From Stromatinia cepivora (Eukaryota; Ascomycota; Leotiomycetes; Helotiales; Sclerotiniaceae): 64,000 nucleotides of DNA. Positions 44,734-58,475 of the stretch are shown here, one piece after another; within the stretch, counting starts at the first letter, position 1, and every line of letters starts with the position of its first letter. The stretch spans positions 372,001 through 436,000 of the forward strand of contig RCTD01000022.1 in assembly GCA_014898415.1 (NCBI GenBank). The letters run 5' to 3'. Below the pieces are notes generated by a model that searched no databases, was not told where the DNA came from, and was given only the letters and a program-made list of their open reading frames with translations. Both the position numbers and the translations under genes were made by a program.

Positions 44734-46516
44734 ATGGAAAACTCTCGAACGATATCATCAATTGTCTCTTCTTACTTGACTTTTGCTAATCTAATTTTGT
44801 TATTGCTTGGCCGGATAATTGTCCCTTTTCTCTATCAAATCGTCTATTATCGTTTCTTTCACCCCCTTAGGCAATATCCAGGTCCATTTTGGGGCACTGT
44901 TACCAGACTTTGGTATACTTTTCAGAGCTATGATCAAACCGAATTGACGGCATATCAGAATCTATTCGAAGAAACTAAAGGTATTATATCTCACATGTTT
45001 TTGGACATTAGGCGCTAAATATTGCCGATATAGCTCCTGTTCTACGCATTTCACCAACCACCCTTCTCGTCAAATCAGCATTCGCTCTACCCCTCATATA
45101 TCACCGTACTGCAGTCAAATCTAGGTTCTACAGTAATGGAGGTTTCCCTTCCGACCCTATTATTGCTTTACGCGGCCATCAAGCACATTCAAATCGTCGA
45201 AGACTCATCGGACCTCCTTACTCATACTCCAAGATAGTTAAAGCGGAGCCCCTCGTTGATAACATCATCTCGGCATGGCTTACGAAATTGAGAACTATTT
45301 TCGCAGAGACAGGAAAACCTGTGAATATGGCAAGCTGGGCCACATATTTTGCTTTGGACACAATTAGCGAAGTGGGTTTTGGGCAAGCTCTAGGTTTCGT
45401 GGAAAAAGAAGAAGATGTGGGTGGATTGATTCAAAGTGTACATGATGGAATTGAGATTTTTGGTGTTTTGGCACATTTATACCCTTTCGTAGAACGGTTG
45501 ACATCAGGACCACTAAAGCGATTTTTTACTGCAACACCAGATATGAAGAATGGCATGGGTCAGTTGATGAGATGGAGGGATAAGATCATTAATGCTAGGA
45601 TTACAGAAAATGAGGAAGGAAAAAAAAGAGACCGACTCGACCTTTTAGAATCGTTAGTATCTTCATGTCACCAAAATCAGTCACTATCCAGCTAACCTAT
45701 GATACCCAAAGATTTCTCGAGGCCAGAACACCCGAAGGGAAACTATTAAGCAGAACTGAATTAGAAGCTGAAGTTTTGGTTGTACTAATCGCTGGAGCCG
45801 ATACTACAGGCACATCCTTTAGCTCCATCTTAACCGATATTCTCTCATCTCCAAGCGACTATGCTCGAATGATGAAGGAGATAGATGCCGGATTCACAAA
45901 TGGAAATCTTTCACAACCAATTCCCAAAGCAGCAGAGGTATCAAAGCATTGCCCATTCTATGTAGCATGCGTAAAAGAGTCTCTCCGACTTACTCCATCC
46001 TCACCAGCACTTTTCCCACGAGAAGTAACTGCCGATCAACCCCCTTTGGTAATTGATGGCAAAATCATCCCAGTCGGCACGGAAATCACCTGTTGCTCAT
46101 ATATTACAAACCGAGATAAGGAGATATACGGTGAAGATGCCGATATATTTCGGCCTGAACGATGGCTTGAAGATAGTGAAAAGGCCAAGATGTTTGATAA
46201 GTACAATTTTACTTGGGGATATGGATCGAGAGTATGCTTAGGCAAGGATCTCGCTTACATGGAATTGATGAAGTCTCCGTTGATGGTACGTCTCATTCTA
46301 TGCAAATATGCAACTATGCAAATCTCTTTATGCAATCAAGCAACTAACAACTGAACAAATCACTAAAACTTACTCATTGGCTAGTTCTTTCGTAATTTCA
46401 ACTTCGAATTGTGTGCACCGAGTAAAGAAACACCTGGTCATCCTAGACGTGTTATCCTGGGAGGTTTATTTCATTGGGAGGACATTTGGCTCAATTTACA
46501 AAAGCGCAAGATTTGA
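44734..46516 (+). CDS. Cytochrome P450 monooxygenase (microsomal, fungal pisatin-demethylase-like type)
   Basis: Four exons (44734-44980, 45034-45652, 45712-46285, 46385-46516) give 523 residues. An N-terminal membrane anchor (YLTFANLILLLLGRIIVPFL) is followed by FHPLRQYPGPFWG. The I-helix is VVLIAGADTTGTSFSSIL (oxygen-binding A-G-x-D-T-T), the K-helix KESLR, the PERF-type motif RPERW and the heme loop FTWGYGSRVCLGKDLAYMEL with the axial cysteine. The C-terminus reads NFNFELCAPSKETPGHPRRV. Substrate unknown; the sequence resembles P450s that act on small lipophilic plant or fungal metabolites. Intron boundaries were fixed by phase and conserved motifs. No accompanying biosynthetic cluster is present. 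The start is the ATG directly before the anchor. Confidence 0.9.
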
Positions 46517-48530
46517 AATGAATCGTCATGTTGTGGCGGGGGTATCAACGGCCATCATGCGGTTTACCTAGCGCTAAATTTTCATATTAGGTTTAATGAG
46601 ATATTCCTTCACTACTAAAGCCAATTTATGGGAGCTATTATTCGGATGTTATCCGCGGGCCGCCATGTTTGATTACGTATGTATGCACGTCGCTATATGG
46701 ACGATCAATCAATTCCGCCTGACGGCCTCTTTTGAATGTATTTCAGACGAGTATCCCAACCGTTTTCCTGTGTTACATTGCACACAAAGCTTTTCGGAAG
46801 TGCCGATCGAATGACAGAATTTCATTTACCCTTCCCCAAGCTCGATGCCGCAACTAAGAAACATTGATGAACGCGTCACTTGCCCCGCATATTGTTCTCA
46901 AGCCTTTCTGCAGAAAAATATCGAATGTCATAATCGATCGACAATGTCTAGCAAAACTTAGACGTGGTCTAGGTGGTACGAAACTGCATGATGATGACCC
47001 GGGCCAAGTTATGGCAAGGTTTGTAATTTCCTTGTTTCCTTAATTTCACACCCTCACAATTGCGACAAATAGTAAGGCAATTGAATCTCTACCGGTTGAT
47101 GAATTCAAGTCTCACAACCTTGTTTAGTACAAGCGATGTTGAATATACCCATAGGTCTGCATCTTTCACTCTCTCAAATCCGGAAATATCTTTCACTTTC
47201 CGTATGGCCCGCGGACCTCCTGCATCTAAGATTACGGCTGGTAAGGACTCGGTATTGCCGTCGACCAAGAAGCTTTGAAAAGCAACTCCTCAAAGTCGGC
47301 GGGAAGCAGTTTTTTTCCAATGCACAGGCCCGACTGGCCTAGAATTCTGCAGTCTTGCGATCTCCCGTCTTCTATGCCTATCTCTTCTTTCTTCATGACA
47401 CCCGTCCCTATAAGCTTGAGCATGTCAAGGTCTTAAAGAAGTATTTCGTGCATATTCCCGTCTTCATCAAACCAAATATTGAAGCTCCGTGTCAAGACAA
47501 GCCGCGATTTAGCTTTACCCACGCCCATCCAACATGGGTATATATCACTAGAAGTCGAATTTTTTGGAGTTCATTCGTGTGGCGCCGCCTGCATCATTAA
47601 TTTCCAAGAATTGCAACTCAGTCGTGGTGGTCTTGCGCAAGACAATCAAGACCTTTTCTATCCATAGCAGCATACAGACAGCCGAACCTTCCGTCGATCT
47701 TGGCTTCAATCTTTCCTTCCGTGACTAACATCCAATCTCAAAAGTGAAGGGCGCATGTCGGCAAAGAATCCGGTTCATTTCGCACTTCTACTGCAGACAT
47801 ATGCAACCAGTATCTGCGACCTTGTAATCAACTTCTCAGGCTCCAATCTACCAATTTTTAAATTCTCCACCCTCCGAGTCTACCACTCGAATAGGGAAAT
47901 CCATGTGGTGACAGCATTGGAAGCCGAGCTCCCCGTCTTGGCAATTCCCTCGTTCACTAATATACATGATGATGTTTAGTTTATTGCTAGGAGGTTAGAA
48001 CGTTGAGTGCTCAATGCGGTACGTGAATAAGTGAGTATTCACGAGTGTCAAATGAAAGGTAGAAGGTAGGATTGGAATGTTATAGTCGAAGATACAATTA
48101 CTGTAGTTGCGTATTATACAGAGTAGCTAAGCGATCATAGCGCATAAGATATAAACAAATAAACAGAAATATACATATACATGTACATGTACAATACCTT
48201 TCAAACTCCGTCTACCCACTCCCCTCCCCTTCCCATATCGTACATCATAAAACCCGATCCCCCTTCCGAACCCAATCCCCAACTCCCCATTCACACCCCC
48301 CCCCCCCCCCCCAACCTCTCTAATTGACATCCCCATCTATCTTCCCCACGCACCCCTCCAACCACATCACCTCAATCCTCTCAATTTTCCCCTCCCACAT
48401 CTCCCAACCTTTTCACTTTCACTATCCTCCTTCTCTTCTTTCCCCTCCTTCCCTCCTAGCTTCCCAACTCTCCATCTCTTCCTACTCCCCCCAAACCCTC
48501 GTTATTCCTCAAAGATGCAAACCAAAAAAA
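46517..48530. other. Intergenic
   Basis: About 2 kb without a supported gene. Several short frames on both strands (for example minus 47232-47423 and minus around 47640-47735, which reads EGKIEAKIDGRFGCLYAAMD) have protein-like stretches but no consistent model; they may be relics. Confidence 0.45.
48296..48312. repeat. (C)17 homopolymer
   Basis: Seventeen consecutive cytosines in a pyrimidine-rich 3' flank of the large acidic gene (C and T rich from 48190 to 48530). Confidence 0.95.
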
Positions 48531-51500
48531 TCACTTCTCATCCCTCAGCAACGGTTCACCCTCCGCTATACTAGCTTCCCTCGATATACCTCCCAAGCCC
48601 ATAAAACTACCAGCTTTCCCTCCCTTCTGCGTATAATAAGGATCCTCCTCATCACCATACAATCTCCCCTTATCAAAACTACTACTACTCCTATGTCCAG
48701 GTAATCCATACGCTGGACTAGGTAATTTTCCATCACCATCCAGACTCTTGGGTAAGAAATCCGCATCGGTGTTTGGATCATAATCTACCCTCAAATTCGC
48801 ATTTCCATTTCCATTTGTGTGTGCATTTTTCGAAAGATGAAGACTCGATCTCTTAGACTCGCTCGCGCTACGCAAACTTGAGACCGAGAGACTTTGAGGA
48901 CGACTTTGAACAGGTGTGGAAGTAGGTGTTGAGAGAGATGGTGATGCGACATTGAATATGCTCATTCCCGATAAGGGTCTTTGTTTAGCTGGTGTTGGAT
49001 CATTGGTACCTGCTGATTCGAATAGTGAGCGTGTTCTGGCGAAGATGGAACTAACTGGTCTTGAGTTACGTTGTGGAGATGCTGTTTCTTTTTCTTGGTT
49101 TGTGGCTTTATATGGGTCTTCTGTTTGTGTCCAGGGAACAGAATAGACATTTTCAGGGAGCTGAGAAGCTGATTTGTCTTCCGTTTGGGCGGGAGTTTGG
49201 GATGTAAATATCGCTCCAGAGGCTGGTGCATTCGAACCTAAGATCTTTTCAGGTGATACAAGGGAGGGTGGATTTGATGATAAAGTTGGAGGATATTCCT
49301 GACCGACATGTACGTTGCTTACGTGAAATGATGACAAATGTGCTGGACTTAGTATCGGAGATTTATATTCTTGTGGATTGAAAGGATCGAATTCCTCTGT
49401 TTCTTGTGAGTTGGGGGATTTAATTGCTTCATCATGGTTTTGCTCTTGATTTGCTGAATCCTGGGTATCATCATTTGGAAGTGACCATCCTTCCGAAGAT
49501 TGAAATTCCGACGCTATCATTTGACTAATATGCGGTTGCTGAGTAACAGAATCGGAATACTGCGGTTTTTGAGGTGGAGTTGGAGGTCCTGAATCACCAT
49601 CATCCGATGCATAATGTTCAAAAGAAGGAACTGTATCAACAGTATGAGAACGGCTACGACCATTATCATTGTTAAATTGGGCCCTGTAGTCGTTTTGAGA
49701 CTGATCGTCATCTGAAGTAGGATATCCCCATCCATTGTATGTGCTGTTGATAGAAGCATCTAAGCAATTTCGATGTTCATCAGGTGGAAATCGCCCAGAT
49801 GGTGATCTAGGACTCGGTGCGCTATTTGATGATTGATATGGTTCAGGCGAATGAGTTAGGCTATTCCGAATCTCAGAAACTCTTGAGAACACTGCTTCAT
49901 GTTCTGGACTCAAATCACTACTTCGGCGATAAAGTGGTGTTGGATGTCGAGGGATAGCTTCTGGGGTAAGGTTACTATTTTGGACTAGCAATTCCGATTC
50001 CACCTGCTTAGAATTTTCAGGATACCCCTCTAAAATAGGGCTTGGCTCTAATACTCGTGGTAGATCTGTAGCATTAGAGTGATCTATATTTTCCGTTGTT
50101 GCTTTCGATCCCTCATCATCGATTAATTCATCTGTGCCGTTGATAATATGAGGTGATTCCACTTCTTTATCATCGGAATCATTTGAAAAGAATGCCATTG
50201 TGGTTTGTGGTCGGTTTAATGATCGAGGCTTCGAAACTCCAAGACTGTTTTCACTCCGGTGCTCTAATCCATCTTGAACAGTTTTTAGTGAGGTGTCCTT
50301 ATCAGCTGAGTTTTCGGGCTCCAAGACTAATAGGCTCTTTTTTGAATCCTCGACTTCTGGGATTACACTCTCAGAATATCGGCCTGTTTCACTTTGACCG
50401 ATGACAGGTAAAACCGATGGCTCCACGTGATGTTGATCAACTTGCGGATTATGGGAAGATTCTTTGACTGCGACATCTTGGGACTGTAAGCTGCGAGAGT
50501 CATCATCTTTTATCGCAGCATGCTCAGATTTACTTTTCTCCTTTAGAAGATCATCATCCAAATCCTCATGTTTCCAATGTGGATGGAAAAATCTACTCTT
50601 TGGCATTTCTTCTTCATCATCCTCATCTTTGTGATCTTCCCCAATATGAGAAACACCTCCATCATGTGATTCTTCGTGAATTGTCTCAAGATAAGGAAGC
50701 GGTTCATCTTCATCCTCTACAGAGCCTTCCCATTCATTCTCGCTTTCAGAATGAGGTTCGGTTTCTTCGCCCCGTTCCGTTTCTTCACCTTCCGAGCCGG
50801 AATCTTGAGGTTCGTGAATTTCATGGTCGTGCTGTGAAGCCTCGATTTCTTGGCTTGATTCGTCGATGGTTTGTTCAATTCCATTTTCTACATTCAAGAT
50901 AAGGTCAGATTGATCGAAAGTTTTCAGGTTCTCGTTTTGCTGGACTGGTGAGGTAGAAATGTCGTGAGGTTCCTGTTTTTCAGTATGTTCACTTTGATGA
51001 ACTAAGTTGACTGTTGGCTGCTCCAGTTCAAGCTTTTGAGGTTTACTATCCTCAAAAACTTCCTGAATCTCATCTTTTGCACCTTCTGTCTCGGCAGGCT
51101 CATTCACATTCTGTTGTTGTTGGTTGAGCAATCTCATTTGCTCGTTCAGTAGTGCAATCTCTTCTCTCGCTGCGATGTCCTCAGCACTTTCTCCTCTCCG
51201 TCTTTCGTGTTCCTCTTTCACATTTTCATTTCCATCCACACTCTTGTCATCGTTCTCTACAACTGATTCGGCAGATTCATTTGCTTGTTCCTCTTCGATA
51301 GCCTTCAAAAATTCTGCGTTTAGACGAGCAACCTCCTCTCTAGCACGAACATCTTCGGAATCTTCATGTGGTGTATGCTGAGATTGAGATGAAGTATCTT
51401 GGCTGATTGGTTTTACCTCCGGTACAGTAATAACCTGTTCATCTTCAATCACGGCGATCTGTTCGTTTTTTGCAGGTGACGATTCGTCGTGGATGGCTTT

Positions 51501-54500
51501 AGGACTTGCTGGAATATTTGGGCTTGGCTCTGGTATATCCATTGTCTTGGGATTCACTGGATGGTCGAACTCCCCGGACTTTTCAATGTGATCATCTTTT
51601 GTCTGGTCAATTTCTCCTTCTCCATGAACATCATCAGTCTTCTCGCCATTTGCACTGTTCTCATCAATTACAGGCTCGTCAAGGATCTCAGTTTGTACAT
51701 GTTCTACTACTTTTTGCCCTTCAGAAGCTTCAGCGATCGAATGTTCCAACGCAGTCATCTCTGGCACCAAGGTGGCGATTTCAAATTGAGAACCATCACT
51801 CTTGCTTTCAGTTTTTTTGGCACTCTCCTGAGAGGTTTCATGATTAGGATCATTTTCGTCTTGCACAGAATCCTCCACAGAATCAGAAGGGAGATCTTTT
51901 TCTTGATGAAGCTCTTGGTTCTCAAGTGGAGCATCATCAACTGCCTGCTTGGAGAGTTCTTCGACTTCTTGATGTATTACTGCGTCATTTTCCTGAGTCA
52001 TTTGCTCAGTCTTGACCAATTCCACATTCTCATCGTTTTCGGATGGCATTGGACTCGACGTCGCTGGTCCCACTTCATCAACTGGCTGGGCTGGGGAAGG
52101 GTCGCTAACCTCGGCGTGTTCTTCTTGGTGGCTCGTTGCTTTCAAGTCCATAAGATGTTGAACAACATCACCTTCCGCTCGGGTGCTTTCTTCATTGTTG
52201 TCGGTAACCTGTGAATGCGTAGGAGAGGGAAGTGGAGACCCAACATCCAAAGTCAAGGTCGCCTCTCCAGTGCCTTCATATTCTCGAGGACCAGGTGTGT
52301 TTACGTCCTCTATAGATGGAACATGACGTTGGATCTCGGCATCAGACAGTGGTTCTATCCTCTCTTGGACGATTTCTGAATTTTTGTTCTCAGTCTCAGG
52401 AACGGAGGTCTCGGGAGTAATTGTTTGTTTTTCATCATCAAGCTGAATCTTTAATACATCTTCGCCTTGCTGCATGGCTGCCTCTGGCTCGTTGATGCGA
52501 TGCTTGATGTGGCCTGGCAATTGAACGGGTTCATCAATGGCCTGTGGAGTTTCTTCTGAACTGCTGTCAACGGCTTTTCCACTGCTAGGATTTTCATCCT
52601 TAGCTATATCGTCATTGACTGGGATGCTCAGCTCATTTGTGTCGATTTCACCACTCTCGACCGTCTCCAGTAGACTTTCTTGAGCATGTTGAATCTGCTC
52701 GGGGAGAGTAACAACCGGCTCGAAAGCTACCTCAGTTTCTTCAGTGTTGTCATCCGAAGCGATATCACGAGTTTCTGGGAGCTCCGTTGCATCATCTGAA
52801 TCGGCGTCGGCTGTAGAATTTGTAATAGAATAAGTATCAATATCTTTGACACGAGGCTCTTCTTGTACCGAAACAGCATTCTCGTTGACGACATCATTAC
52901 TCTCGGCAGCAAGCTGAGAATCGGTAGATAATATATGATCTTCAAAAGCCTCATGGCTTTCAATATCTGGATGCACCACTTCCGGGGTTGGGTCTGAGTG
53001 TAGAAAAGTTTCATCAGAATTTCTTTTCATCTCTCCTGCATCGGGCAAAATGAATTGAGAGGCTTCCTCCTGGCTAAATTCAGTGTTCAACTCTCTGTTT
53101 GCAGTATCTCCACCGTCTTTCTCAGATTCTTCAATTCGCTCAATGAGATCCTGTTCTAAAACTACTCCATCTGTTTTAGCTTCCACTTCCTTTTCTAAAA
53201 CGTTGGAGTCGGTCGTCTCCTCGCCAACAATGTTTTTCCCAGTCGTAGTCGGCGTCTCATCACTTACGGGCCCAGTATTGTCAATCGAAGCCGGTACAAG
53301 TTCCTGATTGATATCTTCAGTGCTCAATGGTTCAATGATTTTCTCTTGGTTTTCGTCGCTTTCCGATTGATCAGTTGACAAGGACTTAGATTCTTGTGCT
53401 GGTTCCTCATTAAGCAGAGCAGTCTCTGTCTCCTCCGGTTCTGGAAGTGGAGTTTGGATTGCCTGCGCTTCAGATTCCCCAAGAGTAAGAGACTCTTTGA
53501 TTGCCGATTCTAATTCGTGGATTATCTCTGCTTCCGTTGATGATTGATTCGTGTCCTGTTCCTTATCTAATATTGGAGACTCCTCGAGCATAATTTCATT
53601 CTCCACCTCTGCATTTTCATGATCTTCATTGCCAAGTGTGGGCTCTTGAACCGTCACAAGAGGTAAGATTTCCTTTCCCTTAAGATTTAGGAATGTCTCT
53701 GCGATTGTGCTGTTCTCAGTTTCATTTGGAGATTCATGAATGGTCGATGTCTCATTATGTGACGGCTCATGATCTTCAGGAGTTTGATCAGCATTAAGTG
53801 TTGGCTCTGACGACGGCTCTTCAACTGGGAGTGACACTTCGGTTGGTGTTTGAATAGCATCATGTGCTATGTTGTTCGCTTGCTCTTCTGATTCAAGAAT
53901 TTCTTTATTCTCGGTATCACTGCCTGGGAAATCTAGATTTTGTGGAGCGCTCTCGACCTCAATTATTTCGGGCTTTGTCTTTGTTTCAAAATCCCCATTT
54001 ACAGTTGGAACATTGACGGCCTCAGTGAATACTGGCGTGCTCTCTACCTGAGGTAATGCATTTTCTTCCCTAAATTCTTTCTTTTCCGAAGAAGGTTCAT
54101 TGGCGGAATCCTGAGTCATAACAGCTTCTGGAACATGTGGCGCTTCTGATTCACTTAGTTCTTTCTCCTGTACATCTCGAGAAATATCCTTGGCTTCCTC
54201 ATGAGGAACCATTGCTTCAATGGCTTCCTCTTCCATGGCACGTCGAATCTCCTCATTCAACTTAGCTATCTCCTCCCTGGCTGCTCTGTCTTCCGGAGAT
54301 TCATTTAAATCATGAACTAGGAAAGCCTCGGCTTCTTTAGCAACATCTACGGGCTTGTTGTCTTGCTTGGAGTCATCCTTGACATCTTCGGAAGGAATTT
54401 CAGTAGGCTGGCTCCCTTCGACGTGATCCTCGTCAATTTTTGGTTCCACTGATAAACTGTCTCGCTTTAGAGTATCATTGGTTTCATTTTGAGTTGCCTC

Positions 54501-55679
54501 GGTCGACTCATTCTCCTCGATTTGAGTCGTTGGAGTATTGTCAGAAACTGGGAGAGTCTCTGCCCCGGAAGTTGCAGGAGTTTCATAGTTTTCCTTTGGT
54601 GTATCTTCAATGGGCTGTACCGTCTCTTGTTCAAGCTGATTTTGTGGTCCTAGTTCAATGTTCTCAAGCTTGGGTTCCTGCTCAGCAACTTGTGGTTCTT
54701 CAATCTCAATATGCTTCTCCTCGGCCACTGAGCTGTGAATTTCCTCCGCAGGCTGCAATACTTCTTCAACGTGTTCTATTTCTGGGAATTGCGTCTCTTG
54801 CTCTGGGTGAACGACCTCCTCTGCGGGTGCGAAATCTCGCTGTACCCCCAAATCCTTGACTAGTTCTATCGCAAGGTCTCTTTCACTGTCTGCAACATTA
54901 GCCCCATCGTGCTGAGGGTCTTCGTGTTTGTGCTCATTCACATCAAGCCTTGAGTCTGCGTTTGATTCTAAATTGCTTTGTCTATTCTCCTCAATGTCCT
55001 CGGCTTTCTGGTTTTCCAATGACAGATCTTGCTTTTGGTTTTTCAAAGAGATCTTTCTGCGACTCTTGTATTGAATCACAGGGAGTACAGTCGGAATATT
55101 GAGCTGTTCATCGATTTGTCTGTTTATTTTCTAATTTCACACGAGCATTAGCACAAAATCGAAATGAAGCCAAGGCGAAGAATCAGATTGCAAACGTACT
55201 CTTCTAGCAGCATCTAAATCCTCTAAAGCTTTCTGACCATGCGTCAATCGCTTCTCCAATTCATCCTCCAATCTCTCCATCTCTTCATCGATTCCATCTT
55301 CAACTCCTTTATGTTGACTTTCGAATTCGGCCTTTCTCTTCTCTTCCTCCTCTTGCCTTACCTTTTCTCTTGCCTTCACCGCATTCTCAATTCCCAACTT
55401 CCTCTCCTCATCTTCACGTTTCCTTCTCTCCGCTATCTCTTGTTCCTCTTTCTGGATCTCTTCCTCGATTTCTTGTTCCTGCTTTATTCGTGCGTCGTCC
55501 GCCTCTTTCATTGCAGTCTCATGAGCCATCTTCAGTTGCTGAAGCTGTTCATCGCGTTCCTTCTCGAGTCGTGTAATTTCCGCATCATGATCTGAAGTAT
55601 CACTTATTAAAGCGATAGTCTTGTGAATTTCATCAATATTGGAATGTAATTCTGTGACTAAATCTGTCACCGAAACCAT
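48531..55679 (-). CDS. Very large acidic, low-complexity protein (2,359 residues), function unknown
   Basis: Two exons, 55679-55200 and 55130-48531, separated by a 69-bp intron (LDAARR|KINRQIDEQLNIPT). The first 160 residues form a highly charged coiled coil (ELHSNIDEIHKTIALISD, then QEQEIEEEIQKEEQEIAERR and DEEMERLEDELEKRLTHGQK). A short conserved-looking basic block (VLPVIQYKSRRKISLKN) follows. Most of the remaining protein is glutamate-, serine- and proline-rich disorder. Three copies of a motif around A-R-E-E-[IV]-A-x-L-N-x-[EQ] occur (REEIAKLNEEIRRAMEEEAI, REEVARLNAEFLKAIEEEQA, REEIALLNEQMRLLNQQQQN). The C-terminal 400 residues are serine/proline-rich and end GGISREASIAEGEPLLRDEK. Large coiled-coil/involucrin-like fungal proteins of this kind are often structural or septum-associated, but no function is assigned. 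The open frame of 6.6 kb without stops argues strongly for a real gene. Confidence 0.8.
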
Positions 55680-57432
55680 TTTCCTTTAATTGGAGAGCTC
55701 AATCTCAAGGTTGTAGTGTCGTATAGGTATGTAAAGATGAACCTGTCGAATCAAATAGCTTGAAAATGGAACAAATGGAAACTTAAACAACTGTTCGGAT
55801 GAAATATTATGGATATAGAAACGAATGTAGAACACCACAGCAATCCAATCACAAAATAACGATTCCAGTCATTCAATGCGATCCAGTCGCTGTTGGAATT
55901 GTAGGAACAAAATCAAGAAACGATTTTTTTTTGGAAATGACAACTCAACAATGACGCTTTTCGTTTCTTACTCAAAAGGTTAATAGATTAGAAATTGAAA
56001 GGGTGATGCCGGTTTCACTAAAAACCATCCCCATGGATACTAGTCTTCATCGAATGGTGATCGACTAGAAACGTATGCATGAGATGCATCGTTTCGAACA
56101 TCATGCTTTGATCGCTCATGATCGCTCATGCAATATAGTTATACCTGGGGTAGTCCCGAATGCTCGAGGGTTCCCCAAAAATCGAAATGACGAATTGAGG
56201 CTCAGCTTTCTGAAGAGTCTTTTGCATAAGCATATTGCCACCTTTCGATATATACACCCTCTCAGATACTCTTGGCAATCGAGCAACTCCAAACAGAGTA
56301 AAGAGTATGCCATCAAAGATATCATAGTGTTGTTCTTTGACATCCTTCCTCGAAAGCCAAGCTCAAGAAGTCTGAGCGTTCAGATCACCTGACAGACAAG
56401 TCTTCTTGCGCACGTGCTTTACCTCCTCATCAGTGTCTGGTATTCTTTTTTTCTTTCTCTTACTTACTTTTTCATATCCAATCCAATACAATTGTAACAT
56501 CATCCATCCATCCCCAAAAAATTCATCCGAATCCTAATTCAACCCGTCCACCGACATGAAAAGCATCAAAAAGTCCCCCCAGCGACCTCGCTCTCGGCCC
56601 CTCAAACCCAACTCCAAACACAGGGGTCATCATCCCTGCCAAACATGTCCGCTCGCACAATTCTCTTACATGTCACATTTGTGAAACCCCAATTCCAGAA
56701 ACTTACTTTTGGGGGGCAAATTCCATATAACACGGCAATGAATCCCATCCTTCAAGATCTGGTACAAATCCAAATGCCGAACCTCGCGTGTATTTTTGGC
56801 GGGAGGATTGTATGTAGTTCGTGAGGTCGAGTAGGAAGTGAATTAATTACAAGGCTGTTTGCCAAGACTATGGTTTTTACGGCTGTTTTCACGACGTCTT
56901 GTATTTTGAGATTCATTCTGAGTTTACACAGATAATTCTTACCTAGCTATGCATATAATTTTCCTGTCGCTCGTGTTGTAAATCAGCCAATAGATATCAA
57001 GTAATGAATAATATGTTCTCCGGAAAGAAATCAAACAGACTTGATTTTGCATTATTTTTGATTCGTATTAAAAACTCTAAACTGAGGTAATGATCGTGTC
57101 TCGTTGCAATATTGCTCATCTCCATTCTCAAGCATGAATAAATAAACTCAAAAGAACACACGATAATGTCATAGCGTGTAGATTTGTAGCCCTTGGGCTG
57201 ACCATATGTCCGGGCTCCAGAATGAACCTTTGGTTCAGAGAATTAAGCTCCGAGCTCATTATCCTGAGCATGGTATCTTAACCCCAATCCTCAATATGAC
57301 CTTCAGTCTGTTCCAAAACCACCGCTTCTCTATTCTTCGTGCCAAAAAATGAATCTATAAATGGTATAGTTCCCCTCTTAGAAAATAAACGTTATACACA
57401 TCCTCCAATCCACATGATAGCCCTAAATCCTA
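55680..57432. other. Intergenic between convergent/divergent neighbours
   Basis: Promoter region of the large acidic gene (55680-56000) and 3' flank of the secreted-protein gene. GATCGCTCAT is doubled at 56110-56130. A plus-strand frame at 56075-56392 has no recognisable domain. Nothing else was seen. Confidence 0.5.
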
Positions 57433-58475
57433 TTAAATTCGTGACATATTTCCCTTCTGGGCTCTAGCAGTTCGTGATCTGAATTGGTCTCGGAACTGCA
57501 TTCTACCGATGGTACCATAAGAAATGGTACCAATGAATAGAATGGCCCATATACCTGTGATGACGCCACCAATTGGGAAGATAAGAATGTTGAGACCAGG
57601 AACCACGAAAGGAGATTCAGATGCGACGACGAGAGTTTGGATAGGAGGTTGAGCGACAGTTTTAGTGACTCCAGCAGCTTGTGTAGAAAAAGCACCATTG
57701 ACGAAAGATGCTTGGTTGGTGTTGAGGGTTGTATTTACGGTTCCACCCTGAAAATCTTTGCCAGTCAAAGCCACGGTTGGGGTCAAGAGTGCTTCCATGG
57801 TTGAGCTAAATCAAGTCAGATTGGAAGAGTTGTAATTTTGTAAAATGTAACATACCTGTCCATATCCATACCAATGTATTCCTTGTTCATCTGGCCAATG
57901 AAAGCGTAAGATTGAACTAAAGTAAAGGCCCTCCCCGTAGAGGTGTCTGATATTGATTGTCGCTTTGAAATTTTTCGTGGCCATGAAATTAAAGAGGTAC
58001 CGTCGTCGCTTCGGGCCATTAATGCCGACATATTAATAGCCGATACTGTAGCCCCTTCGTAACTCAACGCAACCTGAACTTCCTGACTTGGAATATTGGC
58101 AAATGCTCCTGTTGGAGCCGAGACATTATACAATCTAAGATCAGCCTTAAAAACACCAGTAGTGTTGTCGGCATACGGCAGATTATAACAGACTGCTAAT
58201 CCAGATGGATTGGTATCCTGAGCTTTTAATAACCCTAGTGCCTGAGTGCATGCTGCCTCAGTTTGAGTATTCCAATCCGAAATATTCGTAGCTGCTGTGG
58301 TTGCTGGTGCATCCGTGATAGATCTTCGACGGTCCTCAATGATATTGTCCATATATCGCCGTAAAATCTCATCCTTATTATCTCGACGAACCACCGGTGC
58401 CATATCCATGATTCTACCTGCATTAACATGACCGGCAAGGAGAAGCGATAGTGTTGCGGCTGCGTGCCAAAACAT
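57433..58475 (-). CDS. Predicted secreted / type I membrane glycoprotein, function unknown
   Basis: Two exons (58475-57856, 57805-57433) with a 50-bp intron give 330 residues. The N-terminal signal peptide is MFWHAAATLSLLLAGHVNAG. The ectodomain has few cysteines (two near QTEAACTQAL and AVCYNLPYAD) and several N-glycosylation sequons (NISD, NTTG, NVSA, NMSA). It contains FKADLRLYNVSAPTGAFANI and QEVQVALSYEGATVSAINMS, suggesting a beta-rich secreted domain. A hydrophobic segment near the C-terminus (GLNILIFPIGGVITGIWAIL) predicts one membrane span, followed by a short basic tail (RMQFRDQFRSRTARAQKGNM). No named family was recognised, though the layout is like fungal plasma-membrane/cell-wall sensor-type proteins. 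The start is the ATG directly preceding the signal peptide. Confidence 0.75.

Noticed and set aside
47630..47755. Minus-strand segment EGKIEAKIDGRFGCLYAAMD resembling the end of a PCI-domain protein
   Set aside because: Only about 35 residues, broken by stops on both sides, and the resemblance is to a short common pattern; kept only as a possible relic.
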